A DNA stretch of 64,000 bases. Origin: Carya illinoinensis. Its lineage: Eukaryota; Streptophyta; Magnoliopsida; Fagales; Juglandaceae. The stretch covers positions 16,231,501 through 16,295,500 of the forward strand of contig NC_056764.1 in NCBI RefSeq assembly GCF_018687715.1, given 5' to 3'. Positions 1 through 11,998 of the stretch are shown here, one piece after another. The notes under the pieces are model-generated. The model had not been told where the DNA came from. It was given only the letters and a program-made list of their open reading frames with translations, and ran no database searches. The position numbers and the translations under genes are program-made. How positions within the stretch are numbered: the first letter of the stretch is position 1; every line of letters begins with the position of its first letter.

Positions 1-230
1 TCAAAACCCACTTATATAACCCAACAGAAACCAACAATCAATACCCCAACCAGAATCATGAAATCGAAACCCACGGCATATAACCCAACATAAACCAACA
101 ATCAATAACCCAACCAGAATCATGAAATCAAAACAAACTTATATAACCCAACAGCAGCCCACGGCATATAACCCAACAGAAACCCACGCACAGGCTTAAA
201 ATTGTAACCCTACAATTGTAATGAATCGAA
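1..230. repeat. Short imperfect tandem duplication
   Basis: A segment of about 66 bases is repeated. The blocks beginning TATAACCCAACA near 13 and near 79 both run on through CCAGAATCATGAAATC, and a third partial copy starts near 136. Nothing coding is visible. It is low-complexity, A- and C-rich flank of the minisatellite that follows. Confidence 0.6.
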
Positions 231-294
231 GAAAACCTATTTAAAAGAACCTCACAGGCTTAACTGAGGGAGATAAGAGAGAGATTCACTACCT

Positions 295-760
295 TCTTAG
301 TCTTCGAGGGGTCGAAAACAGACGACGGATATATTAGGGTTAGGGTTTGAGAAATGTTAGGGTTAGGGTTTGAGAAATGTGGAGAAGATAGGTTACGGAT
401 GACAGGGTTGAGAAGAGATGGTGAGAAGTGACCGATTAGGGTTACGGTCGAAGAGATGGGGAGAAGAGAGGGAGAAGTGGCCGATTAGGGTTACGGGAGA
501 AGAGGGGGAGAAGTGGCCGATTAGGGTTACGGGAGAAGAGATGGGGAGAAGAGGGGAAGAGGTGGCCGATTAGGGTTACGGGAGAAGAGATGGGGAGAAG
601 AGGGGGAGAGGTAGTTGATTAGTGTTACGAGAGAAGAGATGGGGAGAAGTGTGGCCGATTAGGGTTACGGGGCTCGAGGGAGAAGAGATGGGGAGAAGAG
701 AGGGAGAAGTGTGGCCGGTTAGGGTTACGGGGCTCGAGGGAGGCAGATGATAGAAGAGAG
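295..760. repeat. Telobox-like minisatellite
   Basis: Between 335 and 380 the phrase TTAGGGTTAGGGTTTGAG occurs twice. From about 429 a unit of roughly 36-60 bases recurs at least seven times, each starting CCGATTAGGGTTACGG and followed by GGGAGAAGAGATGGGG-like purines. Some later units insert GGGGCTCGAGGG. Read on the minus strand this is CT-rich and carries AAACCCTAA telobox motifs, as in many plant 5' leaders. A minus-strand open frame of about 100 codons here is driven by the repeat and I do not regard it as a gene. Confidence 0.7.
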
Positions 761-918
761 AGATGAGGGAAGGGAAGATGGGGATGACCTCGGGGCTGAA
801 TGCGAGCGAGGAGAAGAGATTTAGCCAAAATCAAAACGACACCGTTTTGATTATTATGCCACGTAGGCCACGAGGCCGCGGTGGGGTCACTCCCTGGGGG
901 CATACAGACTTTTCGATA
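761..918. other. Unassigned flank with short palindrome
   Basis: This is sequence between the minisatellite and the truncated copia LTR. It contains CAAAACGACACCGTTTTG (about 832-849), an inverted repeat of a type often seen in plant intergenic DNA. It shows no similarity to the first 150 bases of the complete copia LTR at 23772, so it is not part of that LTR. Confidence 0.5.
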
Positions 919-2051
919 ATTAAAACTCATAGAGTAATGTTGTAAATATTTTAAAAAATTCGAAATTAGGATTAAGGATCAAAATTAATATTTTATCATA
1001 AAACATTAAAATACATTTTCCACATGTGCATGAATATTTTGAAAAGTAAATTTAAAAATTTGAAAGATGATTAATTATCATCCTTTACATGTGCATGACA
1101 TGATTAAGTTTGAATTTTAAAAATATTAAAAATGATTGTTTGTCATCTTTCACATGTGCATGTTTTATTTAAATATTTTTAAAAGTAATTGATTTTTTTT
1201 TTTACTTATACAAAAGGTAAATGATTTTGTATGAAAATTTTGAAAAATAAATAACGCTCATTTTGTAACATGCAAAAAGTAAAAAGATTATATTTGAAAT
1301 TTTTAAAAATTGAATGATGTTATGTTTGATAATTGAAAAAGAAGAAATTTGTATTCGAAATTTTTGAAAAGTGAATGATGTTGTTTTTGACATGTGAATC
1401 TTTTACAAATTTGAATATACAGTTTTATATGCCTATAAATAGCTCAATTGAAATCTTCAAATTTATAACATTAAGAGTATATGCATATCATTGCAAGTTT
1501 TGCAACATTCATTTAAAACTTTCAATCTCTCTTCTTTAGACATTGAGCTTTAACCCTTATTCATTTTAAGAGAGATATAGTTTGCGCTGTATTGTTCTTA
1601 TTTAACTCATTAAAGAGTGTTCTCTGATAACCTACTCACTATCAGCTCTTGTATATGTAAAATGGTGTGTATAACATTTGTGCGTATAGAAAGTTTTCTA
1701 CACAGGAAATAGTTGAATTGCCATGTGTAAGCTAATTGCAAGTGTAGAGGGTGTTCTACACTGATCCTTTGCAGCGGTGTTGTTTAAATGTGTAATAGGT
1801 TTCTATCCCCACCTGAAAGAGGTTGAATAGTGAATTTAAGAATTCTCAAGAGGTAGCTTGAGGTTAAGACGTAAGCAGTGGGGCCGAACCTAGTTAACAT
1901 ACTGAGTTTGCTTCTCTCTTACTCTTACTCTTTATATTTATTACTGCTTCGTATTTTATTTATATTTTATATTGTGTATTTGATTTATAATTGTTAATTT
2001 TTAAATACAACTCAATTCACCAAACCTTTTGTGTTAGTCATTTGGGCAACA
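919..2051 (+). repeat. Copia 5' LTR, truncated at its 5' end
   Basis: It matches the 3' LTR from ATTAAA(A/G)CTCATAGAGTAATG onward and ends in GGGCAACA before the primer-binding site. The first ~150 bases of the LTR, beginning TGTTGAACCC at 23772, are absent and replaced by unrelated DNA. U3 contains three spaced copies of ACATGTGCATG (near 1020, 1086 and 1150) in units of about 65 bases. Confidence 0.8.
1434..1441 (+). promoter_or_regulatory. TATA box in copia 5' LTR
   Basis: TATAAATA within GCCTATAAATAGCTC; the same box is kept in the 3' LTR at 24454-24461 (GCTATAAATAGCTC). Its place after the U3 repeats and upstream of the rest of the LTR fits the element's RNA polymerase II promoter. Confidence 0.65.
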
Positions 2052-2053
2052 AT

Positions 2054-2064
2054 TGGTATCAGAG
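2054..2064 (+). other. Primer-binding site, initiator tRNA-Met
   Basis: TGGTATCAGAG lies two bases after the LTR end and is complementary to the 3' end of plant initiator tRNA-Met, the usual primer for copia elements. It fixes the 5' LTR boundary. Confidence 0.85.
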
Positions 2065-2108
2065 AAATAGTTTTTTTGTAAGGTTAATAATTTTTTAAAT
2101 TAAATCTT

Positions 2109-3480
2109 ATGGCTAACATTGTAACTACATTTAATGAAAGTTAATCTAAGAGTCGGCCTCCACTCTTTTGTGGAGACAATTACTCATTTTGAAAATTTAA
2201 AATGAGAATATTTCTTTAGGTTCAAGGTCGAGAAATCTGAAAATGTATTGTAAATGGACCTTATATCCCAATAAAAGTGATTGATGGAATAAATGTCAAA
2301 AATGAAGAAAAAGAATTTAATTGTGAAGACGATATAATTTATACATTGAATTTAACGGCTATGAATTTCCTATATAATGCTCTCAATAGAAATGAATTCA
2401 ATAGAATAATGACTTGTACTACGGCAAATGAAATTTGTGATAACTTGAAAGTTACTTATAAATGAACTTCGTAAGTTAAGAAATTAAAAATTTATATTCT
2501 TATTTATAAATATGAAATGTTTAAAATGAATGATGATGAATCTATTTATAGTATAGACACTCATTTTACTACATCATAAACAACTTGACAGCTCTCGACA
2601 AAATTTATTCTAAAGTGGAGATATTAAGAAAAATTCTCAACTGTCTATTAAAATGTTGTGAATCAAAAGTGACAGTAATTTTTAAAACTAGAGACCTTAA
2701 GAAGCTCTAAATAAATGAACTCATCGGGTCACTTACCACTCATGACATTGAAAAGAGGAGAAAGAAAAGGAAAACCAAAGAAGAGTTTGGCACTTAAAAC
2801 CGTTCCTTATGAAAGTGAAAGTGATGAATATGAGAAAAGTGACGACAAAAATGAAGAAGTTGCGATAATAAAAAGAAAAATTAAGAGGTTTTTAAAGAAA
2901 AATAAAACTCTTCCAAGAAAATCTTTCAAAAAGTTTTCCAATAAAAATTCAGGTAAACTGATTTTTTAATTTGTTATGAATTCAATAAATCTAACATATC
3001 AAGGTAGATTATCTCCTGCTAAAAAAAGATTGAAATAAGGCAAAAAAGTAATAAAAGATCATGGGATAATAATTCAAGTAGTTCAGACAATGAAGCAAGT
3101 AATGAAAAATCAACAAATTTTTATTTTATTGCTAAAGATGACCTTGAGGTAACAAATCTTAATAATATTGAAAATTTTTCATATGAAGAGTTGCAAAATA
3201 TTTTAAAAGAGGTATACGAAGAACTTGAAAAATTGGGTATCAAGTATCCTACTTTAAAAAAGAAAAATTCTTCTTTAACAAATAAAATTGATGTTTTAAG
3301 AAAAAAACATCGTTTCGAAATATGAAAATCTTGAGTTAAAGAAGAAAATAACTGATTTAGAAAATATTGTTGAAAACTGTACGAATGCAAAAAGAAATTT
3401 TGAAAAACTTTTTGGTAGTTAAAGATGTGCTTTTGACAAAGTATGCTTGGATACATGCCAAAACAAAAGCACAAATCTTA
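2109..3480 (+). pseudogene. gag: Copia gag, broken
   Basis: Gag packages the element RNA. The frame opens at ATG 2109 and is interrupted early by stops where family members have Trp or Gln (for example TTT-TGA-AAA at the usual SFWK position). Recognisable pieces are an N-terminal capsid part (to about 2462, with TTANEICDNLKVTYK), a Lys-rich stretch (2715-2969), and an acidic and coiled-coil C-terminal part (3100-3460) containing YEELQNILKEVYEELEKLG and then QRCAFDK-like codons. The last is a SIRE hallmark and continues without a separate start into pol. No intact CCHC knuckle was found. Several stops and frameshifts exclude function. Confidence 0.75.
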
Positions 3481-5702
3481 AAAAAACTTATTTGATAATC
3501 AATTTACATCAAGGTCCAGTATTCAAAATTTTTTTTATAAAAATAATTTTGTCAAAGAAAGATACTGTTACAATCACTTAACAAATATTCCACATGTTAT
3601 TTGCAATTTTTGTAATAAAAATAGTCATAATTATCATGTTTATCCTATTAGAAGAAAGCATACAATGACTATTAGGGGCATATGGGTACCTAAAAATCTT
3701 ATTTTTTGTAATACTAATAAATGAAGGACCTAAAGAACTTGGGTACCAAGAAAAATTATTTTAATTGTTTTTATAGGTATGCATGAAGTCTTCCACAAGC
3801 AAAAACAAATGGTTTTTAGATAGTGGATGTTTAAGACATATGACGGGAGACAAGACTGAGTTCTTTGATCTTAAATCTAAAGAAAAATGACACGTGACAT
3901 TTGGAGGCAACTCAAAATAGAAGATCGTGGGAATAGGTAAAGTTGGTAATGAATCTTCTCTCTTAATTGAAGATGTTCTATTTGTTAAAAGTCTAAATCA
4001 TAATGTTTTGAGCATAAGTCAATTATGTGATAAAGGATTTACAGTTACTTTCAAAAGGGATAAGTGCATTATTTGAATGATCATGATTGCAATATTTATT
4101 TTATTGTTTTTAGAAACAACAATATTTATACAATCGAATTTGAAGAAATTGCCTCACAAGATACTATTTGTTTTTCAACTCAAAATAAAACTAGTTGGCT
4201 AATGCATAAAAGACTAAATCATGCCAACATGGAATTTATTTCCAAACTTTTAAAAAATGATTTTGTGAGAGGTTTACCAAAAGTAAATTTTCTTAAAGAT
4301 AAAATTTGTGATGTATGCTAATTTAGTAAACAAACAAAAACTTCTTTTAAAACCAAGAAATTTATTTCCGCTACTAGACCACTACAATTGATATACATGG
4401 ATTTTTTTGGACCAAATAGAGTTGCAAGTTTAGGAGGAAAATATTATGCATTTATTATTGTTGATGATTTCTCTAGATATATTTGAGTCATTTTTCTTGC
4501 TCATAAAGATGAGGCACATAATGTTTTTACTAAGTTATGTAAGAGAATTCAAAATGAAAATGACTATACTATTTCAAGTATCCGAAGTGATAGAGGGAAA
4601 TAGTTTGTTAACAAAAATATTGAAACTTATTGTAATGAAAATGATTTTGTGCATAATTTCTCTACTCCTGAAACTCCTCAACAAAATGGGGTAGTAGAGA
4701 GGAAGAATAGATCTCTTTAAGAGATAGCAAGAACACTATTTAATGAGAACAACTTGCCTAATTATTTTTGGGCTGAAGCGGTAAGTACTGCATGTTATGT
4801 TATGAATAGAGTTATACAAAGGTCTAAGTTAGATAAAACTCCATACGAGTTTTGAAATGAGAAAGAGCCAAACATTGGTTACTTTCATATAGTTAGATAC
4901 AAATGTTTTATTTTGAATAATAAGGATAATTTAGGTAAATTTGATGTAAAATCTGATGAATGTATCTTTATCGGGTATTCTACTAATAGTAAAGTTTATA
5001 GAGTATTCAATAAAAAGACTTTGACTATACAAGAATCTATGCATGTAGTATTTGATGAATCTAATTCTATACTCTCTAAGAAATCCGTTGATGAAGAAAC
5101 CATATGTATAAATAATATAGAAAGTCTCAATCTCAACAAAGAGAACACAATAGAAGAAGTCTAACATGAAGACATCATAAAAGATCATCAAAATTTAATA
5201 TAAGATGCAACCAAACTGTGGAAATTTATGAAACATCATTCAATGGAACAAATTCTGGGAGAACCTTCACGAGGTGTAAGTACTCAATCATCTCTTAGAA
5301 ATATTTGCAATCATATTGCTTTTCTATTTCAGATTAAACCCAAAAGTATTAATAAAGCACTTATTGATGAATATTAGATTCTAGCTATGCAAAAAGAGCT
5401 GAATCAATTTGAAATAAATGATATTTGGACGCTTATTCCTAAACCCAAAAATCATACTACTATTGGAACAAAATGAATTTTTAGAAACAAGAAAGATGAG
5501 TCCGGAGTCATTACTAAAAATAAGACTTGACTTGTATCCCAATGTTTCAATCAAGAATAATGAATTTATTATGATGAGACATATGCACTAGTCACAATAT
5601 TAGAAACTATTCGAATGCTACTTGCATATACTTGTTATAAAAATTTCAAATTTTGTCAAATGGATGTTAAAAGTACTTTCTTAAATGGTTTTATAAATAA
5701 AG
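3481..5702 (+). pseudogene. pol: Copia pol, first part: protease, integrase, start of RT
   Basis: Order of domains: aspartic protease with DSGCLRHMTGD around 3819-3850; the GAG-pre-integrase zinc region (WLMHKRLNHANMEFI near 4196, ICDVC at 4305-4319); integrase core with the first Asp in YMDFFGP (~4397), the second in IRSDRG (~4585) and the Glu in NGVVERKN (~4690); then RT beginning with LIPKPKNHTTIGTK near 5430 and stopping at QMDVKSTFLNGF (5690). The frame is crossed by many stops, mostly TGA or TAA where Trp, Arg or Gln is expected. The RT is cut at 5702 by T1 and resumes in register at 20946. Confidence 0.85.
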
Positions 5703-7108
5703 TGTGATGACCTGCTTTTACGTGTATTTTCACTAAAGGGTTATTTTTAATTTAATTAATATATTGGTTTGGTTTATTTTAAATTAATGTATTTTAATTG
5801 GTTTTTAATTTATTTGATGCGGTGTTTAATTTATTTAGTCATTTTACGGTTTTTTAATCTCGTTTTCGGCGGATCTGTTTTGTTTTCCGAAGTGAGGATT
5901 GGACCTCATTTCTTCCCTCCATCTTTTCTTTTTCTCTTTTCTTTTTTTCTTCTTTCTCTGTTTTTTTTTCTTCTTTTTCCTTTTTCTTTTTTTTTCTTCT
6001 TTCTCTTTTTCCCTCCCCGATTCTCTCTCCCGCGCGACTCTCTCTCTCTCTACCCATTTCCGTTCTTTTTCTCTTTTCGCCCAGAACCACCGCCGCCGGC
6101 CACCGTGCGGCACACCACCCACCCAGTTTTCTTCCCCTCCCTTTGGTGAACCACCCCATCAAGTTTCATCTCCAACCGTGCCGCCGTTTAGCCGGAAAAA
6201 GCCCATCAAGCCACACGATTTTTGCTCCGATCTGCCATCGTCGCTCCACCTCTAGCCACTACTTCTTTACCACTTCATCACCGACTCCTTGCCGTCCTAA
6301 CCCACCCATTTCTGGCCTCTAACAGTCGCCGGAACAGCTCCCACGAGCTAGTTTCCGTTTTGGGCGTTTAAGCCCTTCCTTCGCCGTTTTCGCCCCCACC
6401 CACGACCAAACTCCACTTCCCTTAGCTTCATAAACATCCTTAGACCATTCCCTATCAATCCCGAGCCTTGGTTTGTCCTCGTTCAAAAGTGGGTATTTTA
6501 CAACCCACGGCCATAGTGAAATTTCACTATTACGTTACTTTTCTTCCGCTGTTTGCAACGCCGCGAGCTTTCTAAAAATACCATATAGCGTTGTAAGTAT
6601 TTTCCAAACCCTACTTTTAGATTTAAATATATTTTACTCACTCAATAATTATTTTTTGTTCGTTTGCTGATTCCGGACTGAGTCCGAGGAATTCGGGGGT
6701 CGGATGGATGGAGGACGGAGTTGCTTGTTTTATTGATTTATGGTTGGTTGATCGTTTTGTGCATTGAAATTGCATTTACATGGTGCATGCGTGTGCGTTT
6801 TATTTAATTTGAAAAAATCATGTTTTATTGGCAAGTGGATTTTCGGGTGCGTGCGTATCATGACCTCAAGCCGGATGGGGTATTATCCTGGTGGAGCTCT
6901 TCTGGTCACTCGGGAGCGTAATAAACTGAGTGACGTCCCCTGGGTTGTCGCTGGGCGACGACGGGAGCGGGGGCTAGAGGATGATTGGCTACTAACGTGC
7001 CGGGTGCGGAACCGAGCATCGCTCTACGCACCGACTCCGTGGCCCTTCGCTGGCGAGGGCTAGAGGATGCTTGGCTACGAACGCGCGGGGCGCGGAACTG
7101 GGCATCGC
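5703..7108 (+). repeat. T1 5' LTR, left part
   Basis: About 1.4 kb aligning along its length with the T1 3' LTR at 18868, including the pyrimidine tract (5920-6030), the 18-base palindrome ATAGTGAAATTTCACTAT (near 6512) and the GGGCTAGAGGATG duplicated module (6970-7100). It is cut by the Athila element after ATCGC (7104-7108). The matching fragment resumes at 16407. Confidence 0.85.
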
Positions 7109-8415
7109 TGATTGAGTTGAATTATTGCATTTTTAATGCTTTTGGAACCAATATATATTAATTCTTTCATTACTTTATCATTGGTTTTATATGGAAAAAT
7201 GAATAAATCAAAGTTATGATTTTAATTGATTAAAAGCATGAATTTCTGCTCTAATTTTATCAACTGCCAATTAATATGGATTATGGTACATTTCGCTCGA
7301 GCGGCGGCTTCTGGCCGCTCGAGCGAAGTCAGGCAGATTCAAACGCTCGACTTCCGCTCGACAATGGGCTCGAGCGAGATGCGGGAAAAGAGATCGCTCG
7401 AGCGGAGGCATTTGGCCGCTCGAGCGAATTCAGGCAAAGTCGAACGCTCGATGTTTGCTCGACAGGCCGCTCGAGCGAACTTAGGCAGAGTCGAACGCTC
7501 GATGTTCGCTCGACACTTCGCTTGAGCGAATATCGCATTTTTACAGATCAGGGTTCATTCCGCCGTCAGAGTATATATATGTTTTTTTTACATCTTAGGA
7601 CGACTCTTGGGCTGGAAAACTCGATTTTTGAGTAGAGAAACACTTAGAATTCATTTTTCCTTTGATTTTCGTTCAGATTCGAAGAGGAGGATTCATTCAA
7701 TCGATCATTCAAGCAGCTACACAATTTCCACTGGATCATTCACTCACACTGCAGCAGATTAAAGAACTCCTTGAGGGGTCCAATTGCCACTGCAGCTCAG
7801 CTTCCTCCACCGCTTCGAATCTTCATCTCCATTCAACTGGCTTGATCTTTTCAATTCCCTACTTGTTATTTCATTTCAGTTTTGAGTTTCTGAATTATTT
7901 TAGAGAATTTTGATTTAGACGTTTGAGAAATTTATTTGTTATTCATTCAATTCATATTATTTATTTTTATCGTTTCGTTAAACTTTCAATTTAGTAGTGA
8001 TTACAATTACGGTGGTTTAATTTGAAATTTTGTGATTTGAATATAATGATGAACCCTAGAACATTGATTTTGGGGCTTTTCAATTTCAGTGCATGTTTTG
8101 TCAATTACTTCCTAATTTAGTTTAATTCTTAATTTAGTTTTATCAATTTCTGAGTTTAATCTATTAGTCATTTACATTCCGATCCGACAATCAAAATCCA
8201 AAAATATGAATCTAGTCCAAGACTAGTGTCCTCTCCCATCCATTGCACATACCATCATTTTATTTTCTCTTTGTGAAGTTTTTCACCTTTTTCAACGAGT
8301 TTGATTTCTAAGTAACTTTCCCTGAGGAGACGATCTAGGAATTTATTCCTAATTATTACACGACATCCTCCTGCACTTGGGATAGCTTTAGTGCTACTCA
8401 TTTTTGAGTGAGTCA
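7109..8415 (+). repeat. Athila 5' LTR
   Basis: TGATTGAGTT...GAGTGAGTCA. Between 7295 and 7530 it holds an array of CGCTCGAGCG-type palindromes. The 3' LTR lacks one 51-base unit of this array, which accounts for the 51-bp length difference between the LTRs. The right half (7650-8400) is nearly identical between the two LTRs by eye. Confidence 0.9.
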
Positions 8416-8421
8416 AGTTTT

Positions 8422-8439
8422 TGGCGCCGTTGCCGGGGA
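8422..8439 (+). other. Primer-binding site, tRNA-Asp
   Basis: TGGCGCCGTTGCCGGGGA, 18 bases complementary to the 3' end of plant tRNA-Asp(GTC), six bases after the LTR end. This primer is characteristic of Athila/Tat elements. Confidence 0.9.
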
Positions 8440-8499
8440 AAGTATTTTAACTTAAATTTAAACTCGTTATTTTTATTATGCTCTTTAAACTGATGTTTC

Positions 8500-9826
8500 A
8501 TGTCATGGGTGAGGGACAGTTCAAATAGGTTGCATAGAGTCACATCGAGTGTTGAGACTAGTATACACAGTTTGGAGATAGATAGCTCTTCTGTCTTTTC
8601 TATTAGTGAGTTAGGTGAGGAAATTGAAATTGAACCAGAAAACATGGCTGCACCTACGCCACCCACTCTCAAGGATTATTTGCAACCCACTCGCACCACT
8701 ACACCATCATGCATAGTTTTACTTGAGAATGCATCTAATTTCTCTATTAAGCATGGCATGATATCAGTGATACCTCAGTTCCACGGGATGGATTCTGAGA
8801 GTCCTTACCAGCACTTGACAGATTTTGAGTTGGCTTGTACTACTTTTATCACTAGGGCTGTTACTGATGAATTCATTAGACTTTGTTTATTTCCTTTCTC
8901 TTTAAAGGATAAAGCGAAGATTTGGTTTAATTCTTTGAGGCCTAATTCTATTTCTAGTTGGTCTGATATGCATTGTGAATTCTTACAAAAATTTTTTCCT
9001 TTTCAGAGAACTTAGTTTTTGCAAGAGCAAATTAGTCAGTTCAGTCAGAGATCTGATGAGACCTTTCAGGCCAGTTGGGAAAAATTTAAGGATTTGATGA
9101 ACATCTGTCCACATCATGGTTTTGAATCTTGGAGGTTGGTGAGCTATTTTTACACTGGTCTTACTCCAGAATGCAAGCAGTTTGTGCAGACAATGTGCAA
9201 TGGGGAGTTCTTCAGCAAGGAACCTGATGAAGCACTATCATTTTTTGACTACCTTGCTGAGAGCGCACAACAGTGGAACACTCGTACTGATCGAGTTTCA
9301 TTAGCAGCACAGCCACTGAGGGCTATTTCTGGAGGGGGTAGATATGAGCTTAAAGAAGACACCGATGTTCAGGCCCGAATAGCTGCATTGACTAGAAGAC
9401 TAGAGGTAATGAAAATGGAAAAAGTGAAGGCTGTGAAAGTAGTAGAGGCATGTTCTATATGTGTTGATTCAACCCATAAGACCCAAGACTGCCCGATTAT
9501 GCTAGTATTTCAAGAAGGTGGGTCTGAGCAGATGCAATCAGCTAACTGGGTTAATAGAGCACAGAATCAGCCTTTCTCCAACACATATAATTTGGGGTGG
9601 AGGAATCACCCAAATTTCTCATGGAGAAATGATCAGCCTGGTAGGTCCCCACCACCTCAGCAGCAGCCATTTAATCAGGGTGCTCCTCAGCACCAGTATC
9701 CCACCATATCAGAATCCTCAGAGCTATCCTTATGTAGCTCCTCCTGGATTTCAGCCTCATGTAGCTGCAAAGAGTTCTCAGCCTTCATCATCTGCAAAGA
9801 AGACTCTAGATGACAGTATGGCTTAG
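8500..9826 (+). pseudogene. gag: Athila gag, broken
   Basis: The structural protein of the Athila element. The frame runs 8500-9015, ends at TAG 9013, continues in the same frame to about 9695, then a one-base shift moves it to the frame ending at TAG 9824. The capsid part contains FHGMDSESPYQHLTDFELAC (near 8790) and the FYTGLTPECKQFVQTMCNGE region (near 9150), both typical of plant gypsy gag. A CSICVDSTHKTQDCP zinc-knuckle-like stretch follows near 9454; it has fewer Cys/His than a standard CCHC. The proline- and glutamine-rich tail at 9640-9790 precedes KKTLDDSMA, which is well conserved in Athila. Confidence 0.85.
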
Positions 9827-11998
9827 ATGGCCAATACACTTCAACAATTCATGCAGATTCAGGCCACCACAAATAATCAGAACACTCAGGCCATAAATGA
9901 GTTGCGAGGCACTATTAATAAGATGAGCACAACTTTGAGCACCCTAGAGAAAGGGAAATTTCCAGCACAACCTCAGCCTAATCCTCAAGTGTACAGGCAG
10001 CAACAACAGCAAGTGCATAATGTCTCAGGGGATGTTATTGAGACAACAAAGGCAATTCTTACTTTGAGAAGTGGGAAGGAAGTTCCCCAACCAGAGATGC
10101 CTATAGACACACAGGTAGTTGGTCCTACACCTGAAGATGTAACAGAGACTGATGAAGTTGAGAAAGAACCAGAGGTAGTGAGACCAGAGCTGAAGAAGCC
10201 TGTGAGTACAGATGTTGAGACTGGTAAGGGATACCAACCTGTGGTTCCCTATCCTCAGAGATTGGCAGCTGGCCAAAAGAACAAGTATCACACGGAGATT
10301 CAAGAGATTTTCAAGCAAGTGAAGATCAATATTCCACTCTTGGATGCCATACAACAAGTGCCTTCATATGCAAAATTTTTGAAGGACTTGTGCACATTGA
10401 AGAGGAAGCTGAATATGAAGAAGAAAACTTTCCTAACGGAGCAAGTTAGTGCATTGATATTGAGTGAGACTCCTCAGAAGTTTGGAGATCCTGGCTCTCC
10501 CAACATTTCCATTATGATTGGTGAATCACGCATTGGGAGAGCTTTACTTGATTTGGGGAGTAGTGTGAACTTGCTACTGTTCTCAGTATATGAGCAGTTG
10601 GGATTGGGTGAGCTGAAAAAGACCTCCATCATGCTACAGCTGGCTGACAGATCAGTTAAGGTACCGAGAGGTATTGTAGAGGACGTGTTGGTCCAGGTGG
10701 ACAAATTCTACTACCCAGTGGATTTTGTAGTTCTTGACATGCAGTAGCCGGTCTCCACTATTTATCAAGCTCCTGTCATCCTAGGAAGACCATTTCTAGC
10801 TACATCAAATGTATTGATCAATTGCAGAAGTGGAGTTTTGAAGCTTACCTTTGGGAACATGGCACTTGAGTTTAACGTTTTCAACGTTTGCAAGATGCCA
10901 GCACATTTTGATGATACAAGCGATCTGAATGCTGTGGAGAGTTTGACACCAACAGATTTTATTTGCTCAACTTCTCCATTCTTTGATGATGATTATATTT
11001 TTCAAACACCTGAATTTTTACTTAATGAGAAAATTGATCATATCAATGAAGATGACTTTGATTTTTTTGATTGTTTTGCAGATTCTTCATTACCACTTGA
11101 AGTACAGTTTGCGGGAGCAAGATGGAAACCCCAGTTTGAAGCTCTACCACCACCAGACATGCTTAAATCTTCAGAGGAAGAAGTTCCCCAGTTGGAACTG
11201 AAACCACTTCCTCAAGATTTAAAATATGAGTTCCTTGGTCTTGAAGAAGGCACTTTTCCAGTGGTGATTTCCTCAAAGCTAAATCAGAAGGATGAAGCCC
11301 AGTTGATTGAAGTATTAAGGAAGCATCGAGGCGCAATTGGTTGGACAATAGCTGACATCAAAGGCATTGATGCCGCTGTATGTACCCACAGAATCCATCT
11401 TGAAGACGATGCTAGACCAGTTCGTGATGCTCGTAGGCTCAATCCTACCATGAAGGAAGTTGTGAAAGAGGAGGTGCTTAAGCTACTCGCAGTGGGTATC
11501 ATTTATCCCATCTCAGACAGTAAGTGGGTAAGTCCAACTCAAGTGGTACCAAAGAAATCTGGTTTGACTGTCATAAAAAATGATAAAAATGAGTTGATTC
11601 CAACTAGAATGGTTACTGGCTGGAGAATGTGCATTGACTATAGAAAACTTAACTCAGCCAATAGGAAGGATCATTTTCCTTTACCATTCTTGGATCAAAT
11701 TTTGGAAAGAGTAGCTAGTAATGCATATTATTGTTTCTTGGATGGCTATTCTGGTTATTATCAAATTGCTGTAGCACCTGAGGATCAGGAGAAAACCACT
11801 TTCACCTGTCCTTTTGGCACTTTTGCTTTTACTAGAATGCCTTTTAGTTTGTGTAATACTCCAGCTACTTTTCAGAGATGCATGATGAGTATTTTTTCTA
11901 ATATGATTGATGACATTTGTGAAATATTCATGGATGATTTCTCTATTTTTGGAAAATCCTTTGAGAGTTATTTGCATAATTTGACACGTATTCTCTAG
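9827..11998 (+). pseudogene. pol: Athila gag tail, protease and first half of RT
   Basis: It continues the gag tail after TAG 9824 (MANTLQQFMQIQ near 9827) and passes the aspartic protease with LDLGSSVNLL near 10550, where the family usually has DLGAS. It is stopped by TAG 10745 and continues in the same frame. RT begins near 11390 (HRIHLEDDARPVRDARRLNP) and shows the active-site phrase IFMDDFSIFG at about 11925-11955. TAG 11996 ends this stretch. All stops lie in frame 2, so the reading frame itself is intact apart from nonsense changes. Confidence 0.85.

Noticed and set aside
625..930. Minus-strand frame of 101 codons in the minisatellite
   Set aside because: Its sequence (repeated PHFS, LEPRNPNRPHFS) is a translation of the tandem repeat; no domain and no gene context.
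5769..6255. Long frames on both strands over the T1 pyrimidine tract
   Set aside because: Phe/Leu/Ser-rich on plus and Lys/Arg/Glu-rich on minus come from the CT-rich LTR tract; the same pair of frames appears in every LTR copy (19010, 25070, 27871, 33875, 41801, 48964, 52385).
7226..7635. Overlapping frames over the Athila LTR palindromes
   Set aside because: They translate the CGCTCGAGCG array; present in both LTRs and non-coding by position.
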